Shown here: in pieces, positions 8,003 to 17,571 of the stretch
Layout: the number at the start of each line of letters is the position of its first letter
Position numbering within the stretch: position 1 is the first letter of the stretch
NCBI GenBank assembly: GCA_964554105.1
Contig: CAZKNF010000009.1
Location: 1 to 64,000, forward strand
Length of the DNA stretch: 64,000 bases
Direction: 5' to 3'
From: CAZKNF01 sp964554105
GTDB taxonomy: Bacteria > Bacteroidota > Rhodothermia > Rhodothermales > VXPQ01
Notes under the pieces: generated by a model
The model's database searches: none
What the model saw: the letters and a program-made list of their open reading frames with translations, nothing else
Told to the model about the DNA's origin: nothing
Made by a program: the position numbers and the translations under genes

Positions 8003-10688
8003 TCAACAAGATATCAGTGAAGCCGGCACTGGACGTTCCGAGCGTGATAAGCGCACCAGCGCGTACGATCCGACGGAAATAGAGGAGAAGTGGTACCAGT
8101 TCTGGGAAGAGCGCGATTTATTCAAGACGCGCGTCAATCCGGACAGGGAACCGCATACCATCATCATGCCGCCGCCAAACGTGACCGGCCAGCTGCATAT
8201 GGGGCATGCGCTGCAGGATACGATTCAGGATGCGATCACGCGTATTCGACGGATGCAGGGGTTCGAGGCGCTGTGGCTTCCGGGGCTGGATCACGCCGGT
8301 ATTGCGACGCAGAACGTCGTCGAGCGCATGCTCAAGGAGAAGGAGGACACCTCGCGCCACGATCTGGGCCGAGATGCATTCGTCGAGCGGGTGTGGAAGT
8401 TCAAGGACGAGTACGGTGGGAAGATCCTCGAGCAGAAGCGCCGGCTGGGCGACTCCTGCGACTGGTCGAAGGAACGTTTCACGATGGATGAGGGCTTCAC
8501 GCGCGCCGTGCAAGACGTGTTCGTGAAGCTGTATGAAGATGGGCTGATCTACCGGGGCGATTACCTCGTCAACTGGTGCCCGGTCGACATGACCGCCCTA
8601 TCGGATGAGGAAGTCGACAACGTCGAGACGAAAGGCCACCTGTGGCACGTCAAATATCCGCTTGCGGACGGATCCGGTCACATCACCGTCGCGACGACAC
8701 GTCCGGAGACCATGCTCGGTGATACCGGTATCGCGGTGCATCCGGAGGACGAACGCTATGCAAAAATAATCGGAAAGAAGGCGATCCTTCCTCTGCTGGG
8801 GCGCGAGATTCCGATCATCGCAGACGAGTACGTCAGGTCGGATTTCGGAGCAGGTGCCCTGAAGGTCACGCCGGCCCACGATAAGAACGACTTCGAGATC
8901 GGGAAGAAGCACGATCTCGAGACCATCACGGTCATCAACACGGACGGCACCATCAACGAGAACGGCGGGCCGTACGCCGGCCTCGACCGGTTTGAGGCGC
9001 GGAAGAAGATCGTCGACGACCTCGAATCGGAAGAACTGCTCGCGAAAGTAGAGGACTACGAGCATGCAGTTCCGGTGTCCAGCCGATCGAAAGCCGTCAT
9101 CGAGCCGCTGATCTCGCGGCAGTGGTTCGTAAAGATGAAGCCCCTCGCCGAACCGGCGCTCGAGGCGGTTCGGGGCGGCGAGATCTCGTTTTATCCCGAA
9201 CGCTGGGCAAACGAGTACTTCCGCTGGCTGGAAAACATTCGCGATTGGACCATTTCACGTCAGCTCTGGTGGGGACACCGAATCCCTGTCTGGTATTACA
9301 CCGACGAGCTCGGAGAGCGGGACGAGAGTCGCGGCTTCGTCGTTTCGGTGGATCAACCTGAGCCCGGCATGGTGCAGGATGCGGATGTTCTGGACACGTG
9401 GTTCTCGTCGTGGCTGTGGCCGTTCGCCACGTTCGGTTGGCCGAAGCAAACGGAAGAGCTGCAGTATTTCTATCCGACGAACGTGCTCGTATCCGGCTAC
9501 GACATCCTGTTTTTCTGGATCGCCAGGATGATCATGGCCGGCTATTATTTCATGGGGGAGAAGCCGTACCGCGACATCTTTATCACGGGGATGATCAAAG
9601 ACAAACACGGCCGATGGATGTCGAAGAGTCTCGGCAACGGCATCGATCCGCTCGACATGATCGAGGAGTACGGCGCCGATGCCGTTCGCTTCTCATTGAC
9701 GATCCTCTGTGCACAGGGCCAGGACATCAAGCTGGACCCGACCAAGTTCGAGATGGGCCGAAACTTCGCGAACAAGATCTGGAATGCCTTCAACGTGTTC
9801 GGCCAGTTCATGGACAGGGGTGCGGTCTACGAGCGAAAGCGGCCGTTCGATGAGCTGGAGTTGGTGGAGCGGTGGATCTTGCACCGGCTCAACGCGACGA
9901 TCGGTCTGGTTGAGGAGGCGCTGGAGCGGTATCGCTTGAATGAGGCGCTCGGCCACGTCTATGAACTTTTCTGGAAGGATTACTGCGACTGGTATCTCGA
10001 ACTGATCAAACCGCCGTTCGGTGAGGAGCTGGACGAGGACAAGATCGCTCTGGCCGTGGAGGTATACGAGAAGATGATCCAACTCCTGCATCCCTTCATG
10101 CCGTTCATTACCGAGGAGTTGTGGCATAAGCTGCGTCCACGCCGGCAGGACGAAGCACTGATCGTTGCCGATTGGCCGGCGAAGAATCCGCTGGAGCAGG
10201 ACGAGCGGACGGGCGAGCTTTTCGGCGTGATCCAGGAGATGATATCGGGTATCCGAAACATCAAGAGCGAGTACAACGTCGCGCCCGGCAAGGAGATCGA
10301 GGCGCTCATCAATCTGCCCGAAGAGACGGACGGCGCGGCCGACGTGCTCGCGAGCCACAAGGACTATTTCGATAAGCTCGCGCGAATTACCGAGCTTACC
10401 GTCAGTCGAGATGTCGAAAAGCCCCAGGCCAGCGCTTCGGTCGTGGTCGGACGATACGAGGTCTACGTGCCGCTGTCGGGCATGATCGACCTGGACGTGG
10501 AACGCGAGCGGTTGCAGAAATCCATCGAACAAACCAGCTCTTTTCTCGGAAGCGTGCAGAAGAAGCTGCGCAACGAGCAATTCGTGTCGAAGGCGCCGGC
10601 GCAGGTCGTCGATCGGGAGCGCCAGAAGGAGCGGGATGCATCTGAGGAGCTCAGCCGGCTGCAGGCGAACCTCGCCGAGCTCGAATGA
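8003..10688 (+). CDS. valS: Valyl-tRNA synthetase (N-terminus in gap)
   Basis: Charges tRNA-Val. After the gap the protein reads into the standard N-terminus (AYDPTEIEEKWYQFW). It carries the class I HIGH-like motif (PPNVTGQLHMGHA), the editing domain (TTRPETMLGDTGIAV) and the KMSKS-type loop, here WMSKSLGNG with Trp at the first position. A C-terminal Val-specific coiled coil (LDVERERLQKS to LSRLQANLAELE) closes it. No ATG, GTG or TTG in frame precedes AYDP after the gap, so the start must lie in or before the gap. ATGTCGACCCGAAAAGAG at 7882 is a reasonable candidate. About 895 residues are visible, close to full length. Confidence 0.97.
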
Positions 10689-10792
10689 AACGGCTCCGGC
10701 GTTCGGACTGGATTGATCGCTGATGACGCATTGAAGGTGCTCATTTTGTTTATTCGAGATGGGGACTCCGATTCCCGCCTGCCTGCCCCTCC

Positions 10793-11497
10793 ATGAGATT
10801 TCCCGATGCCGTGACGACGCCTTCCGTTACACGTTCGACCCCTGACGCCGACCTTCGACGCTCCGAAATACTCGACCGCATCCTTTCTTCCGGTGCGGTG
10901 GCCGTCGTTCGCATGCCGGATTCGCAGAAGCTAATTCGGATCGTCGAGGCGATCCGGGACGGCGGTGTGACTGCGATAGAGATCACGATGACGACGCCGA
11001 ATGCGCTCACGGTGATCAGCGAAGTGGCTGCAAGCATGGGGGACGACGTGGAGATCGGCGTGGGGTCCGTGCTCGACGTCGAGACGGGTCGCCGCGCTAT
11101 CGAGGCGGGTGCACGGTATATCGTAAGTCCGATCTTTAAGCCGGAGATAATCGATCTCGGACACGAGCATGGGCTTCCTGTGATGCCGGGGGCCTTTTCG
11201 CCCACCGAGATTCAGGCTGCTACGGAGGCGGGAGCGGACGTGGTGAAGGTGTTTCCGGCCGACATCGTGAGCATGGCTTTCTTTCGAGCGCTTCTCGCAC
11301 CGATGCCGCATCTCAAGCTGATGCCTACAGGTGGCGTATCGCTGTCGAACGCGGGCGAATGGATGCAGGCGGGCGCCGTTGCCGTGGGCGTGGGCAGCGC
11401 GCTGCTCGACAAGAGCGCGATTGCGTCCGGCGACTTCGCCGCGCTCACCGAGAATGCGCGGATTCTTCGACGGAGCATCGAATCCGGCAGCGGATAG
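10793..11497 (+). CDS. eda: KDPG / 4-hydroxy-2-oxoglutarate aldolase
   Basis: Class I aldolase of the Entner-Doudoroff and related pathways, cleaving 2-keto-3-deoxy-6-phosphogluconate to pyruvate and glyceraldehyde 3-phosphate. The catalytic Glu in AIEITMTTPNA, the phosphate-binding TGGVSLSN and the Schiff-base Lys in VVKVFPAD (about residue 150) are visible. The usual FIVSPG turn reads YIVSPIF, a mild variation. Residues 1-20 look unstructured, so a later start is possible. The gene stands alone, 104 bases after valS, and is followed by an RraA-like gene. Eda homologues also act on other 2-keto-3-deoxy acids. Confidence 0.9.
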   Translation: MRFPDAVTTPSVTRSTPDADLRRSEILDRILSSGAVAVVRMPDSQKLIRIVEAIRDGGVTAIEITMTTPNALTVISEVAASMGDDVEIGVGSVLDVETGRRAIEAGARYIVSPIFKPEIIDLGHEHGLPVMPGAFSPTEIQAATEAGADVVKVFPADIVSMAFFRALLAPMPHLKLMPTGGVSLSNAGEWMQAGAVAVGVGSALLDKSAIASGDFAALTENARILRRSIESGSG

Positions 11498-11602
11498 CAG
11501 CCGATCGACCTTCCGTTCGTCACACCTGTGGACCACGAACCGCCCGGTCGCTATTTTGTGCGGCGCGGCTCGCATTCATCTACCCAGACATCGAGGTTTC
11601 TC

Positions 11603-12436
11603 ATGCTGATGTTTACGAATTTTGTTCGACGTGCGATTTTGTCGATCCTGATACTCCTGTCCGCCGCGCTCTGGGCGGCATTTCCAGCTGCGGCTCAGGT
11701 CGACGTCGAGGATCTAACGGACGAGCAGCTGCTCGGTCTGTACGAAGGTCTCCGCGTTGCAGATGTGTTGGATGGAATGGATGTAGTGGGGCTGCGCGAA
11801 GTGGGTCTGATGGATACGAAGATCGAACCGCTCTGGCGCGATATCGACGACATGAGCCACCAGTTCAGGGGAATAGCGGTCACGGTGCGGTACGTGCCTA
11901 CGAATCGAATCGTCCCGAATCCGATGTCGGAGGAGGAATTCGCGGAGTGGAGTGGTCAGTGGTACGGAGAAATTTCCACCGAACCGTTCATCGATTCGCT
12001 GCGCCAGGGAAGCGTACTGGTAATCGACGCAAGCGGGGATGGCGACACGGGATCCGTCGGGTCGTTTAATGCACTGGCATGGTATGCTCGTGGCATGCGT
12101 GGGATCGTCACGACCGGCAGCGTACGCGATACGGACGAGCTCATCAAACAGAGAATCCCGGTATATCTGGATCACGAGCAGCGCGGAAGAGGGATTCGTC
12201 CGGGACGCAACGAGATCGAGTCGGTGAACGCCCCCGTCGAAGTGGGCGGAGCGCTCGTTCGCCCCGGCGACATGGTCGTCGCGGACGGGGACGGCGTGAT
12301 AGTCGTTCCACGCCGGCATGCGCTGCGGGTGGCGCAGATCGCCCTCGACGTACTCAACCAGGACAAATCCGGCCGTCGCTTGCTCTACGAAGAGCTGGGC
12401 ATTCCGATCGACGAGACCGTGGAGATCGAGCCGTAG
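11603..12436 (+). CDS. Exported RraA-like (4-hydroxy-4-methyl-2-oxoglutarate aldolase family) protein
   Basis: The body matches the RraA / HMG-CHA aldolase family: a Gly-rich segment (GSVGSFNALAWYARGMRGIVTTGSVRD) with the conserved Arg-Asp pair that binds metal and oxoacid, then VEVGGALVRPGDMVVADGDGVIVVPR. Unlike usual members it begins with a clear signal peptide (RRAILSILILLSAALWAAFPAAAQ). ATG at 11603 is chosen because gagg lies six bases upstream and the signal peptide begins there; an in-frame ATG at 11528 would bury the signal peptide. The family includes aldolases and oxaloacetate decarboxylases as well as the RNase E inhibitor RraA. Location outside the cytoplasm argues against the RNase role. 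Confidence 0.85.
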   Translation: MLMFTNFVRRAILSILILLSAALWAAFPAAAQVDVEDLTDEQLLGLYEGLRVADVLDGMDVVGLREVGLMDTKIEPLWRDIDDMSHQFRGIAVTVRYVPTNRIVPNPMSEEEFAEWSGQWYGEISTEPFIDSLRQGSVLVIDASGDGDTGSVGSFNALAWYARGMRGIVTTGSVRDTDELIKQRIPVYLDHEQRGRGIRPGRNEIESVNAPVEVGGALVRPGDMVVADGDGVIVVPRRHALRVAQIALDVLNQDKSGRRLLYEELGIPIDETVEIEP

Positions 12437-12446
12437 GTCGCGCAGT

Positions 12447-13010
12447 CTAGTTGGACACGCGCCGCCGAATTTCCTCTACGATGGTGCCGGAGAGGTATTC
12501 GAAGGCATCTAAGTAGGACATCTCGACCGCCGTCGCCCTCGTTAGAATCGTGACCGCACGTCGCTTGGAATGCTTCGTGAAGCCGATAATCAGGCCCAAT
12601 TCCTTCGAGATAGCCAGCAGCAAGTCAAGGTAGTTGTCGTACTGCATGGTCCAACGCAGCCGTGTCTTATCTGCGTCGTCGGTGCCTTTCTGCTCGGCTT
12701 CTCTACGCCGGGGGCTCGGCAGGAGGGAGGTGAGATGGGTCTCGAGTGTGGCGGCCGACATGTAAGTCTGTACCGCCGAAGGCGTGCGCTTCCACCCGCG
12801 TAGCAGTTGCTCGAGGAACGAAGAGGCCTCGTCAGCCGGATACGTCAGCACGTTCCCTCCGATGGAGACGCGAACGACATCACGAGCGACGTAGCAAAAA
12901 TCGACGAGATCGTTTTCGACCACTTCGTCGATCATTTCGCCTAGGGTAGAGTATTCCTGGTTTGCCAAACTGTTAGGCCGGCGTCGGTGTGAGGAGGATG
13001 GTCTGCGCAA
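12447..13010 (-). CDS. Uncharacterised protein, paralogue of the small protein at 19 kb
   Basis: Not recognised from any named family. A segment near the N-terminus (LVDFCYVARDVV to EASSFLEQLLRGWK) aligns over about 40 residues with the small protein encoded at 19055-19333, sharing LVD, G-VL, EA--F and LL-G with one single-residue gap. A linker and a second part with hydrophobic helices follow (YDNYLDLLLAISKELGLIIGF, YLDAFEYLSG). It is soluble, with no signal peptide. The start is uncertain: TTG at 13010, TTG at 12968 or ATG at 12935. It ends 10 bases from the convergent RraA-like gene. Upstream on its own strand lies a phased GCGC array (13277-13319), as for its paralogue. Confidence 0.6.
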   Translation of the reverse strand: MRRPSSSHRRRPNSLANQEYSTLGEMIDEVVENDLVDFCYVARDVVRVSIGGNVLTYPADEASSFLEQLLRGWKRTPSAVQTYMSAATLETHLTSLLPSPRRREAEQKGTDDADKTRLRWTMQYDNYLDLLLAISKELGLIIGFTKHSKRRAVTILTRATAVEMSYLDAFEYLSGTIVEEIRRRVSN

Positions 13011-13276
13011 TGCTCGATTACACAGAATAGGGGGATGGTGTGTGAGACTACTGAACTTCCGCTGTCAGGCGATGCAGGACAAATCAGTAGCGGCGCGCTT
13101 TCGAGTACATTTTTGGATGATCCCGCACGTGTGAACGGGGCCGTGCCTCGTTCGCATTCTCCCGTCGCCAACCGGATCATTCCAACTGAGAAGAATGGAT
13201 TTGCTGTAGCCATCTGGACAGGTCCCTAGCACGAGGGCATCCGGAAAGGATGAATAACGTGGCGGAAAAATAAGTC

Positions 13277-13319
13277 ATGCGCCAAAAGCGCATATGTGGT
13301 GCGCCTAACCTGTGCGCAT
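13277..13319. repeat. Phased inverted-repeat array, copy 1
   Basis: Half-sites ATGCGC (13277), GCGCAT (13288) and GTGCGC (13299) start exactly 11 bases apart, with spacers caaaa and atgtg. A further gcgcat lies at 13314-13319, out of phase. The first two form a perfect 6-base inverted repeat around 5 bases. The same ATGCGC-N5-GCGCAT unit in an 11-base array recurs at 19511-19547. One helical turn between half-sites suggests a binding site for a multimeric protein; a hairpin is an alternative reading. Confidence 0.6.
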
Positions 13320-13355
13320 GTGGTTACCTCTAGCGGTTACCTTCATATCGATAAA

Positions 13356-13388
13356 GTGGATATCCGAGGCACCATATGGATAATCCAC
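13356..13388. repeat. Imperfect inverted repeat upstream of the NarL-type kinase
   Basis: GTGGATATCC (13356-13365) and GGATAATCCAC (13378-13388) are reverse complements apart from one extra base, separated by 12 bases. Just upstream, GGTTACC occurs twice (13322-13328 and 13335-13341) as a direct repeat. The arrangement resembles an operator region for the kinase gene about 180 bases downstream. No regulator can be assigned. Confidence 0.4.
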
Positions 13389-13564
13389 GCCCGACGTCGA
13401 GTTCGACGTCCAGTAACAGCTAACGCGGTTGTCGCCGGTAACGTACTCCTTCTGCCGGCTTACAATTCTCTCCGTTTCGTAGGCAGATGTCTGGCGATCG
13501 GACCCGTCGTGCTTCGGCGGTCCGATATTTGCATGTTTCCCGCATTCACCCTCAGCGAGAAGAC

Positions 13565-15517
13565 ATGGAATCCACCCAACCGCATCTACAGATCGATGAG
13601 AAGAATCGTCCTCGGTCGGACTTTGGACATCTCTCTGATCCCGACGTGAGACGTCGCCCGAATCTGGATAAGGCTCTATCTGAAATTTCTCGTCTACTTT
13701 CTTCGTTCGAGACATCGACATTCGAGCCAATCCTCGAGATCATAGGCCGCACGGCGGCCGCGAAGACCGTTTATTTTCAGAGGGTGCCTGCACAGGGTCC
13801 GGCCTCCGATTTTTCCAATCCGGATCGCGAAAAGTTTGCTTTCTACTCGTGGGAGCATCCGGAGTACGTGGGAGGTCGCATCCGATCGCGTGAGGCCGAT
13901 GCATCAGGGCAGGCGCAGGTGCGCGGCGAGCGCCGCCGTGAGACGGGCGGGCAAGATCTGGCGGTCCCGGTACTTTCTTCGAAGGGCACATTCTTTGGTT
14001 ACCTCGGTCTTACCTTCGGTAAAGAAAATCGCCCCTGGAACAAGGAAGACCGTCGCATACTCGACGTGGTCGGCCATCTGATGGCAGCACGCATGGAACG
14101 CGAGGACGCACAGACGAAGGTTGAGCAGAGCGAGCAGCGGTGGCAGAGTCTCGTTGAAGCCCATCCGGAGCCGATCGTGGTCCTGGTGGACGATAAGATC
14201 AAGTATGCTAATCCAAGCGGCGTGAAGGTCTTCGGAGCGCACGCGCTGGACGAACTCTACGATCGGCCGCTTTCGGACTTCATCTCTGCGGCTGATCAGG
14301 ACAGCATCGAAACGGAGCTTCTGAGGAATGCGGAGTCGGCGGAGCCGCTTCAGCACGAAGTGGCGCGTCTCGACGGAGAGTGGCGCATCGTCGAATCCGT
14401 GGCCGTTTCCACCATCTACGAGGGCGAACCCGCGACTCAGATCATTCTTCGCGACGTGACGGAGAGGCTGAAGACGGAAGAGCGGTATCGGTCGTTCATC
14501 GAGACGACCTCGGAAGGCATCTGGCGACTCGAGCTCGACCAGCCGGTTGAGACAACCGCACTGCCGGCGATCCAGGCGAGCCACATCTTTGAACATGCGT
14601 TCCTGGCGGAATGTAACGCGGTCATGGCCGAGATGCTGGGGCGCGAGGGACCGGACCACGCGATCGGACTACGCTGCAATGCAATTCTGCCGGATCCGGG
14701 CATCATCAAGGAATTTGTGCAAAGCGGCTACAGTCTTCGCAGTCGGGAACTCAGCTTCATGGGCGGCTCACCCCTGCATTTCTTGTTGAATGTGGAGGGT
14801 ACGGTAGAACGCGGTCGCCTTGTGCGCGTGTGGGGCAGCTGCATCGACGTCAGCGAACGCGTTGAGCTCGAGAGACGAATGGTTTCGGTTCTAGAGGAGC
14901 AGCAGCAGGGTATCGGGAGAGAGCTTCACGACGGTGTCGGCCAGCTGCTGACCGGCGTGCGCATGTTGAGTCAGGCACTGGCTGAGCGCCTCGAGCGCGA
15001 CGGCTCGGAAGAGCTCGACCTGGTCCGCCGAATCATACATTTTTCCGACGAAGCCTCGCAGCAGGTGCGAGCGATCTATTCGCGCATGACCCCGGTTCAG
15101 CTCGAGCATGACGGCCTAAAATCAGCCATCGACGAACTCGTCCGCAATACCGACGGCCTGCCAGACATCCGGTGTGCAAGCATTCACGAGGGCGGCGTGG
15201 AAATCGCGGATCCTGAGACGCGGCTCCACCTGTACCGAATTGTTCAGGAGGCGGTGAACAACGCGTTAAAACATGCCCGGGCATCCGCAATCGACGTTCT
15301 ACTCGACGCCGGGAAGGAGGAAGTACGTCTTGAGGTGCGGGACGATGGCATCGGGATGGACGGAAAGGCGCCGGACAGCACCTCGATCGGATTAAAGAGC
15401 ATGCGTTACCGGGCGCACGCCATAGGTGCCAGGTTGGAAATTCAGTCGCAGCCAGGAAAAGGGACGGTCGTCCGCTGTGTACTGCCGGCCACAGGCGTGT
15501 ATGATGTAAGGACCTAA
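13565..15517 (+). CDS. NarL-family sensor histidine kinase (GAF-PAS-PAS-HisKA_3)
   Basis: A cytoplasmic sensor kinase of about 650 residues. An N-terminal GAF-like domain (about 20-175, ending GYLGLTFGKENRPWNKEDRRIL) is followed by two PAS-like domains (about 185-300 and 305-440) and a HisKA_3 dimerisation domain with the H-box GIGRELHDGVGQLLTG. The ATPase domain has N-box EAVNNALKHARA, G1 DDGIGMD and a short G2 (TSIGLKSMRYRA). HisKA_3 kinases pair with NarL/FixJ regulators, and one begins 17 bases downstream. ATG at 13565 is preferred; an in-frame ATG at 13487 would add 26 residues unlike a domain start. No membrane segments, so the signal is probably intracellular. Confidence 0.92.
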   Translation: MESTQPHLQIDEKNRPRSDFGHLSDPDVRRRPNLDKALSEISRLLSSFETSTFEPILEIIGRTAAAKTVYFQRVPAQGPASDFSNPDREKFAFYSWEHPEYVGGRIRSREADASGQAQVRGERRRETGGQDLAVPVLSSKGTFFGYLGLTFGKENRPWNKEDRRILDVVGHLMAARMEREDAQTKVEQSEQRWQSLVEAHPEPIVVLVDDKIKYANPSGVKVFGAHALDELYDRPLSDFISAADQDSIETELLRNAESAEPLQHEVARLDGEWRIVESVAVSTIYEGEPATQIILRDVTERLKTEERYRSFIETTSEGIWRLELDQPVETTALPAIQASHIFEHAFLAECNAVMAEMLGREGPDHAIGLRCNAILPDPGIIKEFVQSGYSLRSRELSFMGGSPLHFLLNVEGTVERGRLVRVWGSCIDVSERVELERRMVSVLEEQQQGIGRELHDGVGQLLTGVRMLSQALAERLERDGSEELDLVRRIIHFSDEASQQVRAIYSRMTPVQLEHDGLKSAIDELVRNTDGLPDIRCASIHEGGVEIADPETRLHLYRIVQEAVNNALKHARASAIDVLLDAGKEEVRLEVRDDGIGMDGKAPDSTSIGLKSMRYRAHAIGARLEIQSQPGKGTVVRCVLPATGVYDVRT

Positions 15518-15534
15518 ACAGAACAGTAGCCGCT

Positions 15535-16230
15535 ATGACCACTTCACCTTCATCCGCGAATAACCACAAGATTCGCGTCTTACTGGTGGATGACCACCCG
15601 GCGATTCGCGAAGCCCTGACGAATGCCATCCGAAATCAGATGGATATGGAGGTTTGCGGACAGGCTGCATCGTCGGACGAAGCCTTCCGCATGATAGAGC
15701 GGCTGAGTCCGAATGTGGCTATCGTCGACATATCGCTCGGAGATGCACACGGTCTCGACCTGGTACAGAATATCCGGACGCAGTTTTCGGATGTTCAGAT
15801 CGTCGTCTTCTCCATGTATGACGAGAACGTGTATGCCGAGCGCGCCGTTCGCGCTGGTGCCTCCGCGTACGTGATGAAAAGTGAGCCGACTCACAACATG
15901 GTCGAGGCAATCCGGAACGTGAATCGCGGAGAGGTTCACCTCAGCCAGAAGATGTTCTCCCGGATTCTCGGCAAGGTTGCGCTCAAACGGTCCAGCGCTC
16001 CCGGCTTCGCGATCGACGAATTGACGGACCGGGAGATGGCGGTGTTTCAGATGCTGGGCGAAGGCAACAGCATCGAAGAGATCACCGATCAGTTAAGTCT
16101 GAGTCGCAAGACGATAGAAACGTATCGCCGCCGGGCAAAGGAGAAGCTGGGGCTCGAATCGGTCGGAGAGCTGCTTCAGTACGCCGTGCAGTGGGTTCAC
16201 GGACAGGGCAAAAGCAACAACAACAACTAA
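15535..16230 (+). CDS. NarL/FixJ-family response regulator 1
   Basis: 231 residues: a receiver domain (LLVDDHPAIREAL; phospho-acceptor Asp in VAIVDISLGDAHG; VMKSEPT) and a LuxR-type helix-turn-helix (LTDREMAVFQMLGEGNSIEEI, recognition helix SRKTIETYRRRAKEKLGL). It is the likely partner of the kinase 17 bases upstream. Its recognition helix is nearly identical to that of the third paralogue at 19674-20369, which has the same length, so both probably bind the same DNA site. The C-terminus ends in a run of Asn encoded by aac repeats. Confidence 0.95.
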   Translation: MTTSPSSANNHKIRVLLVDDHPAIREALTNAIRNQMDMEVCGQAASSDEAFRMIERLSPNVAIVDISLGDAHGLDLVQNIRTQFSDVQIVVFSMYDENVYAERAVRAGASAYVMKSEPTHNMVEAIRNVNRGEVHLSQKMFSRILGKVALKRSSAPGFAIDELTDREMAVFQMLGEGNSIEEITDQLSLSRKTIETYRRRAKEKLGLESVGELLQYAVQWVHGQGKSNNNN

Positions 16231-16394
16231 CAACCCGATTCCGGCGCATCCGGCGCAGGCATTTTCTGGCGGGGTCGGTACGAGAACGACGCATCGCTGC
16301 ATCATCCAAAAGCTGGATGCTGGTGCGCTCAACCTCCCGTCGGGTTTACGCTAGAGTTGGTCCAAGCTTAAGATCCTACTAAAGTATTATATCG

Positions 16395-16428
16395 GGGCGT
16401 CTCCTACGACAGGGGACGTCCTTTTTTT
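16395..16428 (+). terminator. Rho-independent terminator after response regulator 1
   Basis: A 10-base-pair stem (gggcgtctcc with ggggacgtcc, two G-U pairs), a 7-base loop (tacgaca) and seven T immediately after. It lies 165 bases past the response regulator stop and 100 bases before the next regulator gene, so the two regulators should be transcribed separately unless it acts as an attenuator. Confidence 0.8.
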
Positions 16429-16528
16429 GCGGTTCACGAGGCGAAGTCGACAATGTTCGAATCGGGCACCTTTGCCGTGCAGGGAAGTGATTTTTTAGTT
16501 TTTGCACAAACGTACAAAGCCAATCTCC

Positions 16529-17203
16529 ATGCCCATTCGAGTTGTCGTCGTCGACGACCACCCCGTGATTCTGGAAGCCGTCAACTTTGTCATTCAAGCG
16601 TCCGACGATATACACTGTTGCGGCCAGGCCGGCTCTGCAGAGACCGCTCTGGAGGTGATCGGAGAAACTGAGCCGGATGTAGCGGTCGTGGACATTTCTC
16701 TCAAAGACTCCCACGGTCTAGCGCTGATCGGTCAGATCCACGCGAGCTATCCGGACATCCAGGTCGTCGTATTTTCGATGCACCGGGAATCCGCGTATGC
16801 GGAGCGAGCCATCCGAGCCGGCGCTCTCGGCTACGTCATGAAGACGGAGCCTACTGAGCGGATCCTGGACGCCATTCGAAGGGTGTTCGACGGCGACGTG
16901 TTCCTGAGTGAACGCATCGCGTCTCATGTGTTGAGCCGCGTGGTGATGAACGGCAAGCGCACAGGCGTCGATGCATTTACCGATCAGGAGATGGTCGTCT
17001 TTCAGATGCTCGGACAACTCTTCACTGTGGACGAGATCGCTGATCGCCTCGATCTCAGTCCGAAAACCGTGATGGCCTACCGTCGGCAGGCCAAGGAGAA
17101 ACTCGGACTGGATACCCTCGACAGCCTCGTGCACCATGCCTGCCGCTGGGCTCTCGGCTGGAAGCTGAATGATTCAAGCTCTGCCTCGCAGGTGATTAAC
17201 TAG
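16529..17203 (+). CDS. NarL/FixJ-family response regulator 2
   Basis: About 224 residues. The receiver has VVDDHPVILEAV, phospho-acceptor Asp in VAVVDISLKDSHG and VMKTEPTERIL; the LuxR-type helix-turn-helix has recognition helix SPKTVMAYRRQAKEKLGL. It is a paralogue of regulator 1, sharing the domain order and most of the receiver, but its recognition helix differs (MAYRRQ against ETYRRR), so its targets may differ. ATG at 16529 is preferred over an in-frame TTG at 16502. No kinase is adjacent on its own transcript, so it may be a second output of the 13.6 kb kinase. Confidence 0.93.
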   Translation: MPIRVVVVDDHPVILEAVNFVIQASDDIHCCGQAGSAETALEVIGETEPDVAVVDISLKDSHGLALIGQIHASYPDIQVVVFSMHRESAYAERAIRAGALGYVMKTEPTERILDAIRRVFDGDVFLSERIASHVLSRVVMNGKRTGVDAFTDQEMVVFQMLGQLFTVDEIADRLDLSPKTVMAYRRQAKEKLGLDTLDSLVHHACRWALGWKLNDSSSASQVIN

Positions 17204-17571
17204 TCTCCTGGCCCATCGGGATCGGTCAATCGAACCATCTCGACGTGGGTAGTAAAGAAGCAACGATGTAGGAATTTCTCCCTACTCGACTCCACTTCTG
17301 CGCTTTCGGCGCGGCCCGGCGAAAGGGAATGTCGGCCGAATATGAATACGGGCTCGCGAACAGCGAACGCCGGCGAAACCATTCAATTCGCCCAAAATCT
17401 AGCGGTTTGCCCCATTCAGCGTGCCGCAACAGCGACTCGAGAGATGCTCCGGCGTGCCCACCTGCTTTGCGCTGACGATTCGCGCGTGGTGGAGGGCGTC
17501 TGACGGCATGCTATTGGCGAAAGCGTCGTGCGAAATGTCCGCACGGCATCCAACCGACGCTTTCGTCCACA
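17204..17571. other. Intergenic region before the type IX cargo gene
   Basis: 368 bases with no supported gene. A weak GCGC pair with the same 5-base spacer as the phased arrays occurs at 17298-17314 (ctgcgc-tttcg-gcgcgg), but it is isolated and could be chance in GC-rich DNA. The promoter of the cargo gene should be here. Confidence 0.35.

Noticed and set aside
9693..10580. Long minus-strand open frame inside valS
   Set aside because: Antisense of a conserved synthetase with no recognisable domains.
12941..13213. Minus-strand open frame of 90 codons upstream of the 12.4 kb gene
   Set aside because: It overlaps the better-supported gene in another frame and its composition is not protein-like.
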